The notes below the pieces were generated by a model, which worked only from the letters and a program-made list of their open reading frames with translations, had not been told where the DNA came from and made no database searches. A stretch of 64,000 bases of DNA from Pseudomonas fluorescens HK44 (lineage in GTDB: Bacteria > Pseudomonadota > Gammaproteobacteria > Pseudomonadales > Pseudomonadaceae), in assembly GCF_000217955.3 (NCBI RefSeq), contig NZ_AFOY02000029.1:1-64000 (forward strand), written 5' to 3'. The translations under genes were made by a program, and so were the position numbers. Of the stretch, positions 27,351-35,181 are shown piece by piece. Positions within the stretch are counted from its first letter, which is position 1; every line of letters begins with the position of its first letter.

Positions 27351-27844
27351 TCTTCACCCCAATTTGCTTCGCTGGCCAGTGAGAGTGCGTTGGTCCGCCG
27401 CGTCAGCAAGTCACACAGGTACTCGGCGTCATTCGTTGCGTCGGTCGAATCACGATCCAATGCGCTGTTCAGCGCATCGCAAAGCCAGCGACTGGTATCC
27501 GGTGCGCTCAAGACCTTCTGGATTTCAAGCTCTATCGCTGCCGGTGTAGTGTCGCCATGCGCTTGAACACCGATCCAATAGGCGTTTTCCCAAAGACTTT
27601 TCGGGTAGCCACCCATGAAGTCCCGGTGGAACGGGGCTTGTTCCCGACTGCCAATACGGTTCTGATTGGCGTCATTAATGCCCTGACGGTGGCCTTCTTC
27701 TTCGCAAAATTGGAATAGCTCGATCAGCTCAAACCCGCTGAATTCTGAGTCATACCTTGCGCTCCAAGGCATTCTGCCGCAATGATTAAACGAGATAGTC
27801 GGCGCATATTCTGCGGGGTTTTCGTGGAATCTGATGATGGTCAT
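27347..27844 (-). CDS. Hypothetical plasmid protein
   Basis: The product is 165 acidic residues with FELIELFQFCEEEGHRQGIN and a C-terminal region rich in Asp and Ala. I see no known domain, no signal peptide and no membrane segment. It heads a minus-strand run with the 51-residue membrane protein and the DUF1173 gene. The terminator hairpin at 27949-27981 lies between it and the upstream replication region. Confidence 0.55.
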   Translation of the reverse strand: MTIIRFHENPAEYAPTISFNHCGRMPWSARYDSEFSGFELIELFQFCEEEGHRQGINDANQNRIGSREQAPFHRDFMGGYPKSLWENAYWIGVQAHGDTTPAAIELEIQKVLSAPDTSRWLCDALNSALDRDSTDATNDAEYLCDLLTRRTNALSLASEANWGEE

Positions 27845-27948
27845 AGTAAGTACCGTTCCGGTTGTGAACGCATATCCGTTCGCTGTAAAACCTCACGTAC
27901 CCGGTGTATACTCAGGCCGTGGATTTTTGCTCCTTCGCAAAAAACCTA

Positions 27949-27981
27949 GAAACCCGCAAGCATTGCCGTGCTGCGGGTTTC
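27949..27981 (-). terminator. Intrinsic terminator
   Basis: GAAACCCGCA (27949-27958) pairs with TGCGGGTTTC (27972-27981) around 13 bases. On the minus strand the hairpin is followed by TAGGTTTTTT. It sits seven bases after the stop of the 253-residue gene and should end the replication-region transcript. Confidence 0.75.
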
Positions 27982-27987
27982 GTCATT

Positions 27988-28749
27988 TCAGTGCCTAGAT
28001 CCATCGGTAGTAGGCATAGCGCTGGTCATGAATGCTGCGCTCTTTAGCTCATCGTTCCAAATGCGCAGAGTTTCTACGCACATAGGTCTGGCCAGAATTT
28101 CAGCGCGGGCTGCATCTAGGCTACGCTCCAGCTCTTTCAACCGCTCGCCGGGAGTCATGTTCAGATCCCAGCTTAGGTAAGAACGAAGGGCATATTGCAT
28201 ATCTGCCAAGAGGCTTGACACCTCACTACGACGCCATTGCGCTACAGAATGATTGCCCCACTTCGGGGGTTCGTCTTGCATCAATTTGCGAAGTTGCAAA
28301 TGATCCTTGATATAGATTGATTGCCCCAAAACCTCCTGAGCGATCAGGGATAGTTCAAGTACCCGTAATTGCTCGGTTACTGTGTTCATTGGCAGCGTGA
28401 AATGGGTTTTTACCAATTGCTCGGCTTCTCGTTCCCATAACTGACGTTTTTTGGCCGTCGCTTTCTCAGTGCGGTCCTTGCGCTCTTTAGCGTGCTCCAC
28501 GTTGTATTTAATGGAATCCAGAAGTGCAGCAGCATTGTTCAGCAGTTCATGCTGCTCTAGGGAAAGCTTGGCGCCCAGCCGTCCACGCAGTGAATTGTTC
28601 TGTGTAAAAGCACGTAGCTCGCGGGCTGCGCTGCTAAGCCCAGTCTGCACGCCACGCATGTCTTTGGCGCTGTAATAGGTGCCTATCTCCATGACAAGAT
28701 CGGCTGTAATGCCTTTTGCCTTCGTAATCTCATCGCGTGTGTCTGCCAT
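27988..28749 (-). CDS. Hypothetical protein next to the replication gene
   Basis: The product is 253 residues, almost all alpha-helical and charged (RDEITKAKGITADLVMEIGT, NVEHAKERKDRTEKATAKKR, LKELERSLDAARAEIL). It has no membrane segment and no family I recognise. It starts 40 bases after the replication protein and ends at a strong terminator, so the two share a transcript. A role in replication or copy control is possible but only inferred from position. Confidence 0.6.
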   Translation of the reverse strand: MADTRDEITKAKGITADLVMEIGTYYSAKDMRGVQTGLSSAARELRAFTQNNSLRGRLGAKLSLEQHELLNNAAALLDSIKYNVEHAKERKDRTEKATAKKRQLWEREAEQLVKTHFTLPMNTVTEQLRVLELSLIAQEVLGQSIYIKDHLQLRKLMQDEPPKWGNHSVAQWRRSEVSSLLADMQYALRSYLSWDLNMTPGERLKELERSLDAARAEILARPMCVETLRIWNDELKSAAFMTSAMPTTDGSRH

Positions 28750-28788
28750 GATAAGTTTCCGCCGAATTGCCGTTAGTGGGTCAGATGC

Positions 28789-29358
28789 TTAAAGATCGTT
28801 TTTGTCGTGATGCGGAATAGAGGGCATATCAGGAAGATCTACGCCATCTAATGAATCTTGGGCCGGTGGTTCCATACCTGGACCAGCTGGCAATTGGATT
28901 TCCCCGTCGCTCATGGTCGGCAGTTGCTTTAGCTTGTTACTGCCGAGATCTGCTTGGTCTTCAGACGAAATAAGCACCCTTGCGTTGAAGCGGGCGTACT
29001 GCAGGTTTTCGCGCTTGTCTGCCCATGCGATTCGGCTATTCACCACATACGCAAGCGTTCCACCACGTTGGCCACCAACACTGATGGTTTGAATCCAGTT
29101 GTGCTTGGACAGGACGCTGATAGCGCGCTTCGTGGTCGCAATGGAAGTGTCCATCATCTTGGCCAAGGTCGACTGGCTGACGATCAATGCACCGGACTTG
29201 TCCATATGCTGGACAATGATGTGCATTAGTTGCCCGGCCCTCGGTGCCTGAGCGATCAGAGCCGCCCATGCTTCGTGCCCAGCTCGTTCCGTCTGAACCC
29301 ATGTGCCGCGTTGTGTCGGTTGGACCAGTGCGCGGACTTCCCCTTCATCATCAATCAT
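28789..29358 (-). CDS. Putative plasmid replication initiator (winged helix)
   Basis: From ATG 29358, behind GGAGG, the protein has 189 residues. Residues about 25-110 form a winged-helix domain (MHIIVQHMDKSGALIVSQST, LAKMMDTSIATTKRAISVLS) resembling RepL/RepA-like initiators and MarR-type folds. The C-terminal 70 residues are polar and proline-rich. The region just upstream contains several 19-bp palindromic repeats typical of an origin, and partition and resolvase genes follow. These support a replication role. In the IncP-9 plasmids I recall, the rep gene lies in a similar place. A purely regulatory HTH protein is the main alternative. Confidence 0.65.
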   Translation of the reverse strand: MIDDEGEVRALVQPTQRGTWVQTERAGHEAWAALIAQAPRAGQLMHIIVQHMDKSGALIVSQSTLAKMMDTSIATTKRAISVLSKHNWIQTISVGGQRGGTLAYVVNSRIAWADKRENLQYARFNARVLISSEDQADLGSNKLKQLPTMSDGEIQLPAGPGMEPPAQDSLDGVDLPDMPSIPHHDKNDL

Positions 29359-29390
29359 CGTGCCTCCGACAAGCTGTGTTAGCGTGTTTG

Positions 29391-29640
29391 ATATCCTGCA
29401 AATTTGGAAGATATCGAACAAGGCAGGCTTATCTTAGCTCATGCTGTGAGCGATAGGTAGTGCATCCATGCACGTTATCTCTCACAAAATGAAGGATATC
29501 GTTCAAGGATGAACGAGGGGTAGCTCATGGGGGGGGTAGCTCATGCAGTGAGCTAACGTAGCTCACACCTAGTGAGCTATGGTGGTGCAAAGTAGGTGAA
29601 CTGAGGTTCGCTCATGTTCTGAGCTAGGTAATGCCCTGGA
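29391..29640. other. Candidate origin: palindromic iterons
   Basis: The motif TAGCTCA-N5-TGAGCTA recurs upstream of the replication gene: 29435-29453 (right arm decayed), 29521-29527 (left arm only), 29537-29555 (perfect), 29559-29579 (perfect, 7-base spacer) and 29608-29626 (left arm decayed). A second pair, AGATATCGAACAAGG (near 29409) and GGATATCGTTCAAGG (near 29494), flanks the first part. TGCATCCATGCA (29461-29472) is a further palindrome. Such repeats next to a replication gene usually are initiator-binding sites (oriV) or its operator. Confidence 0.6.
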
Positions 29641-29746
29641 AGCCCCGTAATTCAAGGGCCTCTATCTCCTGGTTCTAATGATCTCTAACCACTCCAACTC
29701 ATGCAGTGGCTGTTAGGCACTCAAAGTCGCCTGCCGGCGGCGGCCA

Positions 29747-29801
29747 GTCGGGAATGAATGACAGACTACGGCTACGCCTTCGCTAGTCACTCATTCCCGA
29801 C
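29747..29801. repeat. Long hairpin after the resolvase gene
   Basis: GTCGGGAATGAATGAC (29747-29762) and GTCACTCATTCCCGAC (29786-29801) are complementary at 15 of 16 positions, with a 23-base loop. It lies five bases beyond the resolvase stop. There is no T-run. It could terminate transcription or bound the origin region. Confidence 0.5.
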
Positions 29802-29805
29802 CGGC

Positions 29806-30435
29806 TCAACTGGATAAGCTTTCAACCAGTTCGTCTCGGATACGCATTACAGTCGTGGTTGAACAAACGGCATGACGGGCGATTGCTCGGATACCCAAGC
29901 CAGCGGCCAGAAGCTCACTAACACGCTTACGCAGCGCCAGATCTGCCGGTCTGCCTTTGTAAACACCTGCAGCTTTTGCTTTGGTGATGCCTTGCGACTG
30001 CCGGTGCCGACGCTGCAGATAATCCTTCCGGGCGATTGCCGCCATCATATCCGTCATCATTGAATTGATTGAGGCCAACATTCGATCAGTGAACTCGTCA
30101 CCAGACGGCAATGTGAGACCCTGGTAACTAGTCGGAAGGTCGACGGCTACGATTCGCAGACCTCTGCTGTCTATCGCGGTTATCAGTGCCCGCCAGTCCT
30201 GGTCATTCATACGAGACAGCCGGTCAATAGCTTCAACCAGAATTATGTCACCCCGGCGCGCATCGTTCAGAAGGCGTTGAAGCTCTGGCCGATCAGCTAG
30301 CGTGCCGCTGATGTTCTCCATGTAACTGGCAGCGATAACCTTTCCGTGGCTCGCAACGAATTCTTCCAGTTGATCACGGGCGCGACTGGCGTCCTGATCC
30401 TCGGTGGAGGCTCGGAGATAAGCACGCACGAACAT
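29806..30435 (-). CDS. Serine resolvase (plasmid multimer resolution)
   Basis: The product is 209 residues. The catalytic serine is Ser10 (RAYLRASTEDQDAS), and the conserved DRLSRMNDQDWRAL segment follows. The C-terminal helix-turn-helix reads GLGIRAIARHAVCSTTTVMR. Located between the replication region and the partition operon, it most likely resolves plasmid dimers. The upstream 130 bases contain several TATCA motifs (near 30449-30500), which may be its recombination site. Confidence 0.88.
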   Translation of the reverse strand: MFVRAYLRASTEDQDASRARDQLEEFVASHGKVIAASYMENISGTLADRPELQRLLNDARRGDIILVEAIDRLSRMNDQDWRALITAIDSRGLRIVAVDLPTSYQGLTLPSGDEFTDRMLASINSMMTDMMAAIARKDYLQRRHRQSQGITKAKAAGVYKGRPADLALRKRVSELLAAGLGIRAIARHAVCSTTTVMRIRDELVESLSS

Positions 30436-30661
30436 GGAAGCCTCTCTGTATCATTTTGGGTGTGTTTATCAAAGTGTATCAGAAAGGCTATCACTTAATA
30501 TGAATCGTTCGGGCAGATCGAGAGCGCCGCCGTGTCTTACTTGAGATATACCCAAATATGACAAGGTGATCACACCTCGCAGGGGCCCCCCGTCATATTG
30601 ATTACTCGCTTTTTCGTGCAGGCGCTGCGGTGGGTGTGGATGTCGCTAGGCTCGGACGTTA

Positions 30662-30689
30662 TGCCCCTGTGCCGTTCGATACAGGGGCA
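30662..30689. terminator. Hairpin after the partition operon
   Basis: TGCCCCTGT (30662-30670) and ACAGGGGCA (30681-30689) pair perfectly around ten bases. It lies 13 bases after the last gene of the minus-strand parA operon. No T-run follows, so it may need help or act as an RNA end protector. Confidence 0.5.
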
Positions 30690-30702
30690 CCATGTTGCTG
30701 TT

Positions 30703-31119
30703 TCAGCGCTTCCAAGCTTCACGAAGCCTTGTCAGTACCGGCGCAGCATTTTCAACTGCCGTGCGGTGATCAGATGCCGCTGATATCTGCGCGATAGCAT
30801 CAATCACGGGTTTGTACTGTTTGTCAGCCTTCTCCTTCCCGGCCAGTTTCACCAGCTCGGTGTGGCCAACATCAGGTAAAGGCAATGGTTTGTTGTTCAG
30901 CGCTTCGGTCCGAGCTTCGCGTGCGCTCTTATAATTCAGTTCGGCGGTGGCTAATTTTTGATAGTGCTTCTGCCGTTCGATTTGCTCTGGCTCGAACTCA
31001 GCGGCAAGTTGAAGCTGAGCCATCAGCTACAACGATTGGTCGATTCTGCTCACAGCTTCGGATAGAGGGCGTAGGATTTCGGACAGCTCTTTCATGGTGA
31101 CTGGTTTGTCATTGCTCAT
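30703..31119 (-). pseudogene. Hypothetical operon gene with in-frame TAG at codon 31
   Basis: The frame starts with MSNDKPVTMKELSEILRPLS at 31119, meets TAG at 31029-31027 after DQSL, and continues at once with LMAQLQLAAEFEPEQIERQK to the stop at 30703. The whole would be 138 residues, helical and charged, with no known domain. CAG to TAG is the simplest change. An ATG two codons after the stop (31023) could restart translation and give 106 residues, so partial function is possible. It is the last gene of the parA/parB operon. Confidence 0.55.
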
Positions 31120-31123
31120 GGTT

Positions 31124-31429
31124 TCAATTCCTTGTTGTCGACTTTTCTGATTCCTTAATCGGGAAACAATCAATGGTGAATGTGGTTCCTTTCTCAAGGT
31201 TGAGCTGGTTAGGTTGCGAACCCTTGAAAATCCGGTTCATTAGTTCGCCTTTCGGTGATCGAATTTCGCAACCTGGTGCGTCGTCAATAACGGGCTGATC
31301 AAATGTTCTGAAATCGAACGCTTTGTACTGTGCTGGATCCTGCTTATGGCCAATAAACGCAACTGTCAGAGCTGACAGGGCTCCCAGAACGCAGCCTATT
31401 ACCAACACGCCTAAAAGGATTCGCTTCAT
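31124..31429 (-). CDS. Small membrane-anchored protein in the partition operon
   Basis: The product is 101 residues. An N-terminal hydrophobic segment (LLGVLVIGCVLGALSALTVA) is an uncleaved anchor or signal, and an exported domain has two cysteines (DDAPGCEIRS, TIDCFPIKES) that may form a disulfide. The function is unknown. It is four bases from the KorA-like gene and overlaps the next gene, so it is expressed with parA and parB. Confidence 0.6.
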   Translation of the reverse strand: MKRILLGVLVIGCVLGALSALTVAFIGHKQDPAQYKAFDFRTFDQPVIDDAPGCEIRSPKGELMNRIFKGSQPNQLNLEKGTTFTIDCFPIKESEKSTTRN

Positions 31430-31433
31430 GGGT

Positions 31434-31775
31434 CTACTCCCTGTGATTCATTGAATTCTTCTGCCAATAGCGCACGCGTGCCGCATCGGCTTCCTTGACG
31501 AAGCGATCGATCATGTCCGTGGGTGCGCAGATCTGCGCGCACTTCCAACCTTCAGGTGTCTTCATCAAGTAAGCCGAATAAATCTTGTCGCGAATGGCAA
31601 GTGCCCGTTGCTTGGTGAGCCCATGAGCATTTGCAACGGCTACAAGGCCCTTGCCTTCGACCAGCAGCTCATAAGCCACATCGAGGTTGCGCGCATGCAT
31701 CTTTGACGTTGAACGGATCCGCTCGAATTCATCGGGCGGGATCCGTAGGTCCTGGTCAGCAACTCGGCTACTCAT
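31434..31775 (-). CDS. KorA/TrfB-like plasmid repressor
   Basis: The product is 113 residues. The segment from residue 12 to 65 (DEFERIRSTSKMHARNLDVA, YELLVEGKG, LVAVANAHGLTKQRALAIRD) matches the layout of the KorA/TrfB repressor domain: a short lead helix, then a helix-turn-helix in which AVANAHGLTKQRALAI is the DNA-reading part. KorA proteins coordinate replication, partition and transfer promoters on conjugative plasmids by binding short palindromes. The ATG overlaps the parB stop (ATGA). Candidate targets are the four 16-18 bp palindromes and the ATGGGTAAACCCAT site upstream of parA. Confidence 0.7.
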   Translation of the reverse strand: MSSRVADQDLRIPPDEFERIRSTSKMHARNLDVAYELLVEGKGLVAVANAHGLTKQRALAIRDKIYSAYLMKTPEGWKCAQICAPTDMIDRFVKEADAARVRYWQKNSMNHRE

Positions 31776-32698
31776 TCCGGTGCTTTCCAGTTCTCGGCCT
31801 GGGCGGCTCGGGCTTTGTCCAGCTCGGCTTTGAGATATTCGATTTCGGATTCCAGGGTTTCAACCTGTGCTGACAGGACGGTATTAGCCTCGCGTAGCTT
31901 GTCGAGTTCATCATCCAGAAGGGCAGGGCCAGCGGGTTTTGCTTTAGTTTTAGACCCGCCGTGAACGCGCAGCGCTTTAGTGCTGCGCAGCGCAGTTCTT
32001 ACCTCTGTCCGCAGGTTCATATCTGGATTTGCGTCTGCACGCTGTAGCAGGTCAGCAGCTGCAGCGCTGTCCAAGCGATCAAGGCGACCAAGATCATTGA
32101 CGGTCGATATATCCGCCGTGATGCCCTTGGTAACAGCCTCACGGCTGGCCCCGTCACTGGTTACGTTTTCCAGATAAGCGATGCGTTCCGCTACCCAATT
32201 GAGGCTTTTATTCCATTCGTCAGCAACCGCCTGCAGGGTTCCCAGCTCGTCCTTGTCGGCTTTAAGAGCGAGTGCAATGTCCAGCTGACTGAGGTTTTCG
32301 CTGTGTACGTTCTCTGAACGCTGGATGCGCTTGGCCTGTGCGTCTGTTAGTTCACGCACAACCGCTTTCAGCAACATGCCTTTCAGTTCGCAAGCCAGGT
32401 AACGGCGTTCACCTGCAACCATCAGGTATTTGAAACCTGACTCGGGTTTGGGGTGGGGACGGAGAATTGCAGGCTCGATCTGTCCGTTCTGTTCTATGTC
32501 GTCGCCCAGCTCCTCAAGCGACTCCTTGGAAAAGCCGGGGTTATTACGGTTTCGAATCTGCTTGATGCATTGGATTTCACCGGTGCTGACGCCGATGATG
32601 GTTTCACCATCATTGAGCGCCGGTTTCTTCTGAAAATCCGAAAGTTTTTTGGCAGTCGCAGAAACTGCCCTGCCAAAAGGATTTGGTGTCTTCGTCAT
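31772..32698 (-). CDS. parB: ParB family partition protein
   Basis: From ATG 32698 the protein has 308 residues. It has the ParB N-terminal domain with LGDDIEQNGQIEPAILRPHP and the CTP-binding GERRYLACEL motif. A helix-turn-helix region (ELGTLQAVADEWNKSLNWVA) follows, and a C-terminal coiled coil (LREANTVLSAQVETLESEIE). It should bind a centromere site and, with ParA, segregate the plasmid. It lies 13 bases after parA. A start at 32734 would overlap parA and lacks a ribosome site. Confidence 0.88.
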   Translation of the reverse strand: MTKTPNPFGRAVSATAKKLSDFQKKPALNDGETIIGVSTGEIQCIKQIRNRNNPGFSKESLEELGDDIEQNGQIEPAILRPHPKPESGFKYLMVAGERRYLACELKGMLLKAVVRELTDAQAKRIQRSENVHSENLSQLDIALALKADKDELGTLQAVADEWNKSLNWVAERIAYLENVTSDGASREAVTKGITADISTVNDLGRLDRLDSAAAADLLQRADANPDMNLRTEVRTALRSTKALRVHGGSKTKAKPAGPALLDDELDKLREANTVLSAQVETLESEIEYLKAELDKARAAQAENWKAPE

Positions 32699-32711
32699 GT
32701 TGTGATCTACC

Positions 32712-33485
32712 TCAGATTGACCAGACCTTCTCAAGAACAGCGGTACAGGCAGATTTCATTTCCCGTCCTGCAGCACGCTGACTACCGGATTTCGCCTTCC
32801 ACCAAACCGGATTGCCGCTAGCGAGTGCCGAGTTGATGCATGGCCGGTGAACGATATGGACCGGAAACATGGCATCGCCATAGCTCTCCTGAAGGCTTGG
32901 CAACAGGTCAATTTCATTGGTTGATCGGCTGTTGATCTGGTTTGGAAGAAAACCGAGGAACTGCAAGTTCGGGTTGTACTGCTCACGCACAGCTTCGATA
33001 GTGGACAGAAGCTTGGGCATGCGAGCGAGTGTGAAGCCGCTGATATTGAAGGGTGACACTACCGCGTCAGATGCTGCGAGCGCGGCGATCATCCGGCGTT
33101 GCAGGTTGGGCGGTGTGTCAATCATGCAGAGGTCAAAATCAGCGGAGAAGTGATCGAGCGCTTCTTTCAACCTGGTCACGATGCTGAGATCCATGTCGTC
33201 AACATCCAGCAATGGAACATCGGCCTCGATTAGCCAGATGTTTGCCGCGACCTGGCGAGGGTACAAGCCCTTATATTCGTCGCTGAATAGCATGCTTGAT
33301 TGGACATAGGTTGTGTCGTCACCGTCTTCGAGAGGCGGGTAGAACTGCGACAGATCGCCTTCATCGAGGTCGACGACAAGAACGCGTTTACCTTGCTCGG
33401 CTGCGAGACTGACAAGATGGACTTCAATAGTCGTTTTGCCGACGCCGCCTTTCTGGTTCGCCACGGTTGTGACTTTCATCGCCAT
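32712..33485 (-). CDS. parA: ParA family partition ATPase
   Basis: From ATG 33485, behind GGAG, the protein has 257 residues. The deviant Walker A motif is NQKGGVGKTTIEVHL at the N-terminus, Walker A' is VVDLDEGDLSQ, and Walker B is DLCMIDTPPNLQRR. It lacks an N-terminal HTH, so it belongs to the short (type Ib-like) ParA proteins, and promoter control would fall to another protein such as the KorA-like one. The 58 codons upstream of this start run through operator sequences and are unlikely to be translated. Confidence 0.9.
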   Translation of the reverse strand: MAMKVTTVANQKGGVGKTTIEVHLVSLAAEQGKRVLVVDLDEGDLSQFYPPLEDGDDTTYVQSSMLFSDEYKGLYPRQVAANIWLIEADVPLLDVDDMDLSIVTRLKEALDHFSADFDLCMIDTPPNLQRRMIAALAASDAVVSPFNISGFTLARMPKLLSTIEAVREQYNPNLQFLGFLPNQINSRSTNEIDLLPSLQESYGDAMFPVHIVHRPCINSALASGNPVWWKAKSGSQRAAGREMKSACTAVLEKVWSI

Positions 33486-33529
33486 GGGTATTCTCCGGTG
33501 AGCGCTGATTTGTGTAGGCACATCCTTGC

Positions 33530-33595
33530 ATGGGTAAACCCATTGGTCAATACATATATAGGGTTTACTTTTCGCTATTTCTCGCATGCGAGAAA
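33530..33595 (-). promoter_or_regulatory. parA operon control region with two palindromes
   Basis: ATGGGTAAACCCAT (33530-33543) is a perfect 14-bp palindrome. Its half GTAAACCC is repeated inverted as GGGTTTAC (33561-33568). Farther up, TTTCTCGCATGCGAGAAA (33578-33595) is a perfect 18-bp palindrome shared with three other backbone loci. They lie 45-110 bases upstream of parA and are good candidates for KorA-like and ParB binding. Confidence 0.65.
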
Positions 33596-33973
33596 AAGGC
33601 AGACTGCTAAAATCGGCGCCGGGTCGGGGTTCTATAGAGCGGGGTGTTTCCTTGCGCATCTATGGGCACCGATCAAGGGTGGCGGATCAGGGCGGCTCCT
33701 GTCCGCCGCCCGACCTCTCTAGATCGGGCATTCTGACCGTCCGTCCTCTATTCGTAACAAAATCTCATTTCCGTTGTCATTAGGGCGTGAAGCACTGTCA
33801 CGGTGCCACATCCGCTCTTAGGCAAGGCGCAGCCTTGCACCACTCGATGACGTGAATATGGAAATTCGCAGACCTTTTAAACACTTATAGAACCATAACC
33901 GTAGCCGGGCTAATGCCTGGGGCTAGGCCTTACGTTTTTTTCTGCACTGATCCAATTTTATTAAAATGAAAAA

Positions 33974-34002
33974 TTGATTTTGTTTAATTAAATACTTATT
34001 AT
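33974..34002 (+). promoter_or_regulatory. Likely promoter of the conjugation (mpf) operon
   Basis: TTGATT (33974-33979), 17 bases, TATTAT (33997-34002) in an AT-rich stretch about 130 bases before the first gene. The rest of 33596-34130 holds no gene; it contains the hairpin GCAAGGC-GC-AGCCTTGC near 33821. None of the four shared palindromes lies at this promoter; the nearest is 380 bases away at parA. Confidence 0.5.
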
Positions 34003-34130
34003 GTGTAACGAAATGTCGATTTCATGTAATAAAACCCGATAGAGGGAAGAAATGAGAGGTGGGATCTAGATCAAAGACGTGTAGGACTCCAGTATCGCCC
34101 CTGTATCTAGTGAACGGTTGCCCTGGGGAA

Positions 34131-34406
34131 ATGATGCAGAGCCTAGACAAAAGAGAGTTGGCGGTTTTCGCCGTCGCACAGCCTGACTACCGGGTCGTTC
34201 TTGAGGAACGAATCGACAGCGACGGACGAAAGTGGGCATTAATTATTGAAAGTCCATCGACGGGACAGGTTTACAACGTTGTAACCGCGTTAGGGAAAAC
34301 CAGGTTATTCAAGAATGCCGATACTGCTATCGACTTCATAAAGGAAACCTGCCCTAACAATCCTTTTAGAGTAATAACAGTAACGTACGGGGGTTCCCCG
34401 TCATGA
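34131..34406 (+). CDS. Hypothetical first gene of the conjugation operon
   Basis: From ATG 34131 (or 34134), behind GGGGAA, the protein has about 91 residues: VVLEERIDSDGRKWALIIES, PSTGQVYNVVTALGKTRLF, then a helix and FRVITVTYGG. It is a small alpha/beta protein without membrane segments. I do not know the family. Its place at the head of the operon suggests a regulator, as in related plasmids, but no DNA-binding motif is obvious. Confidence 0.55.
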   Translation: MMQSLDKRELAVFAVAQPDYRVVLEERIDSDGRKWALIIESPSTGQVYNVVTALGKTRLFKNADTAIDFIKETCPNNPFRVITVTYGGSPS

Positions 34407-34422
34407 TGAAAGAGGCAATGGT

Positions 34423-34884
34423 ATGCAATCTCAAACTTCCAAAGTTGGACGCACCGTAGAAGGACTGCACAAAGAAAGTTGGCGTACTTGGCTCAAGGCC
34501 AAGGCATCACAAACCCTGCAAAGCGTAATCTCGCAAAAGACCCCGTCGCACAAAGCGCTGATGCGTAATGACCGTATGGCCAAGGCCACCAAGTTAGCGA
34601 CGCTGGGGTCGATTCTCTCGCTGGCCCTGATCCCTGAATTCGCAAATGCGGCACTGGACTTCAGTGGTTTGAAGAGCATGGCCAAGGACTTCGTATCCTT
34701 CCTCATCTTTGACGTTGGTTACTACCTGGGTATCGCAGCCATTGCGTTCTGCGGATTCCAGGCGAAGTCCGGTCGTATGTCGTGGGGCCAGTTCGGCTGG
34801 GCGGTATTCGGTATCTTCCTGGTGTTTTTTGCCCCGAACTTTGTCGACACGATCAAAGAAGGCGCTCAATCAAGCTTGAGGTAA
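34423..34884 (+). CDS. virB2: VirB2-like conjugative pilin
   Basis: The 153-residue prepilin has a long basic leader (about 75 residues), a hydrophobic signal ending IPEFANA, and a mature pilin of about 77 residues with two membrane segments (FLIFDVGYYLGIAAIAFCGF and FGWAVFGIFLVFFAPNFV). VirB2/TraM-type pilins polymerise to the conjugative pilus. It is followed after three bases by virB3. Confidence 0.85.
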   Translation: MQSQTSKVGRTVEGLHKESWRTWLKAKASQTLQSVISQKTPSHKALMRNDRMAKATKLATLGSILSLALIPEFANAALDFSGLKSMAKDFVSFLIFDVGYYLGIAAIAFCGFQAKSGRMSWGQFGWAVFGIFLVFFAPNFVDTIKEGAQSSLR

Positions 34885-34887
34885 ACC

Positions 34888-35181
34888 ATGGCCGAGCAAG
34901 ATCCTGATGAAGGTGAAGTGCTCGTAGTGGCGATGGCCCGGCCATCAATGGTGGGGCCGTTTACCTTATCGAGTATTTTGATCAGCCTCATAACCCCAGT
35001 GTTGGCAGCACTGTTACTTCGATCACTTTATGTGCTCGTTACGATGCCAATACTGTTTGCCGCTGCGTACTGGATCTGTAGCAAAGACGTGTACTTGTTT
35101 GGTGTGCTTAGAGCGGCATTCAAGTTGAGAGCATCACGGCTACGTAAACTGTGGGGATATAGAAGTTATGCGCCTCGTTGA
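34888..35181 (+). CDS. virB3: VirB3-like inner-membrane protein
   Basis: The product is 97 residues with the usual VirB3 layout: a short N-terminus, two adjacent membrane segments (SSILISLITPVLAALLL and YVLVTMPILFAAAYWI) and a basic tail. It works with VirB4 in pilus assembly. Its 3' end overlaps the virB4 start by 14 bases. Confidence 0.85.
   Translation: MAEQDPDEGEVLVVAMARPSMVGPFTLSSILISLITPVLAALLLRSLYVLVTMPILFAAAYWICSKDVYLFGVLRAAFKLRASRLRKLWGYRSYAPR

Noticed and set aside
29521..29626. Repeats near the replication gene as a CRISPR array
   Set aside because: Units are palindromic 19-mers with irregular spacing of a few to 30 bases; no spacers of constant length and no cas genes.
33578..33595. 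Palindrome as a chromosomal-type parS site
   Set aside because: The chromosomal parS sequence TGTTTCACGTGAAACA differs in nearly all informative positions; a plasmid-specific site is more likely.
32712..33659. Longer ParA start at 33659
   Set aside because: The extra 58 codons cross two palindromes and the expected promoter; the ATG at 33485 has a GGAG site and fits short ParA proteins.
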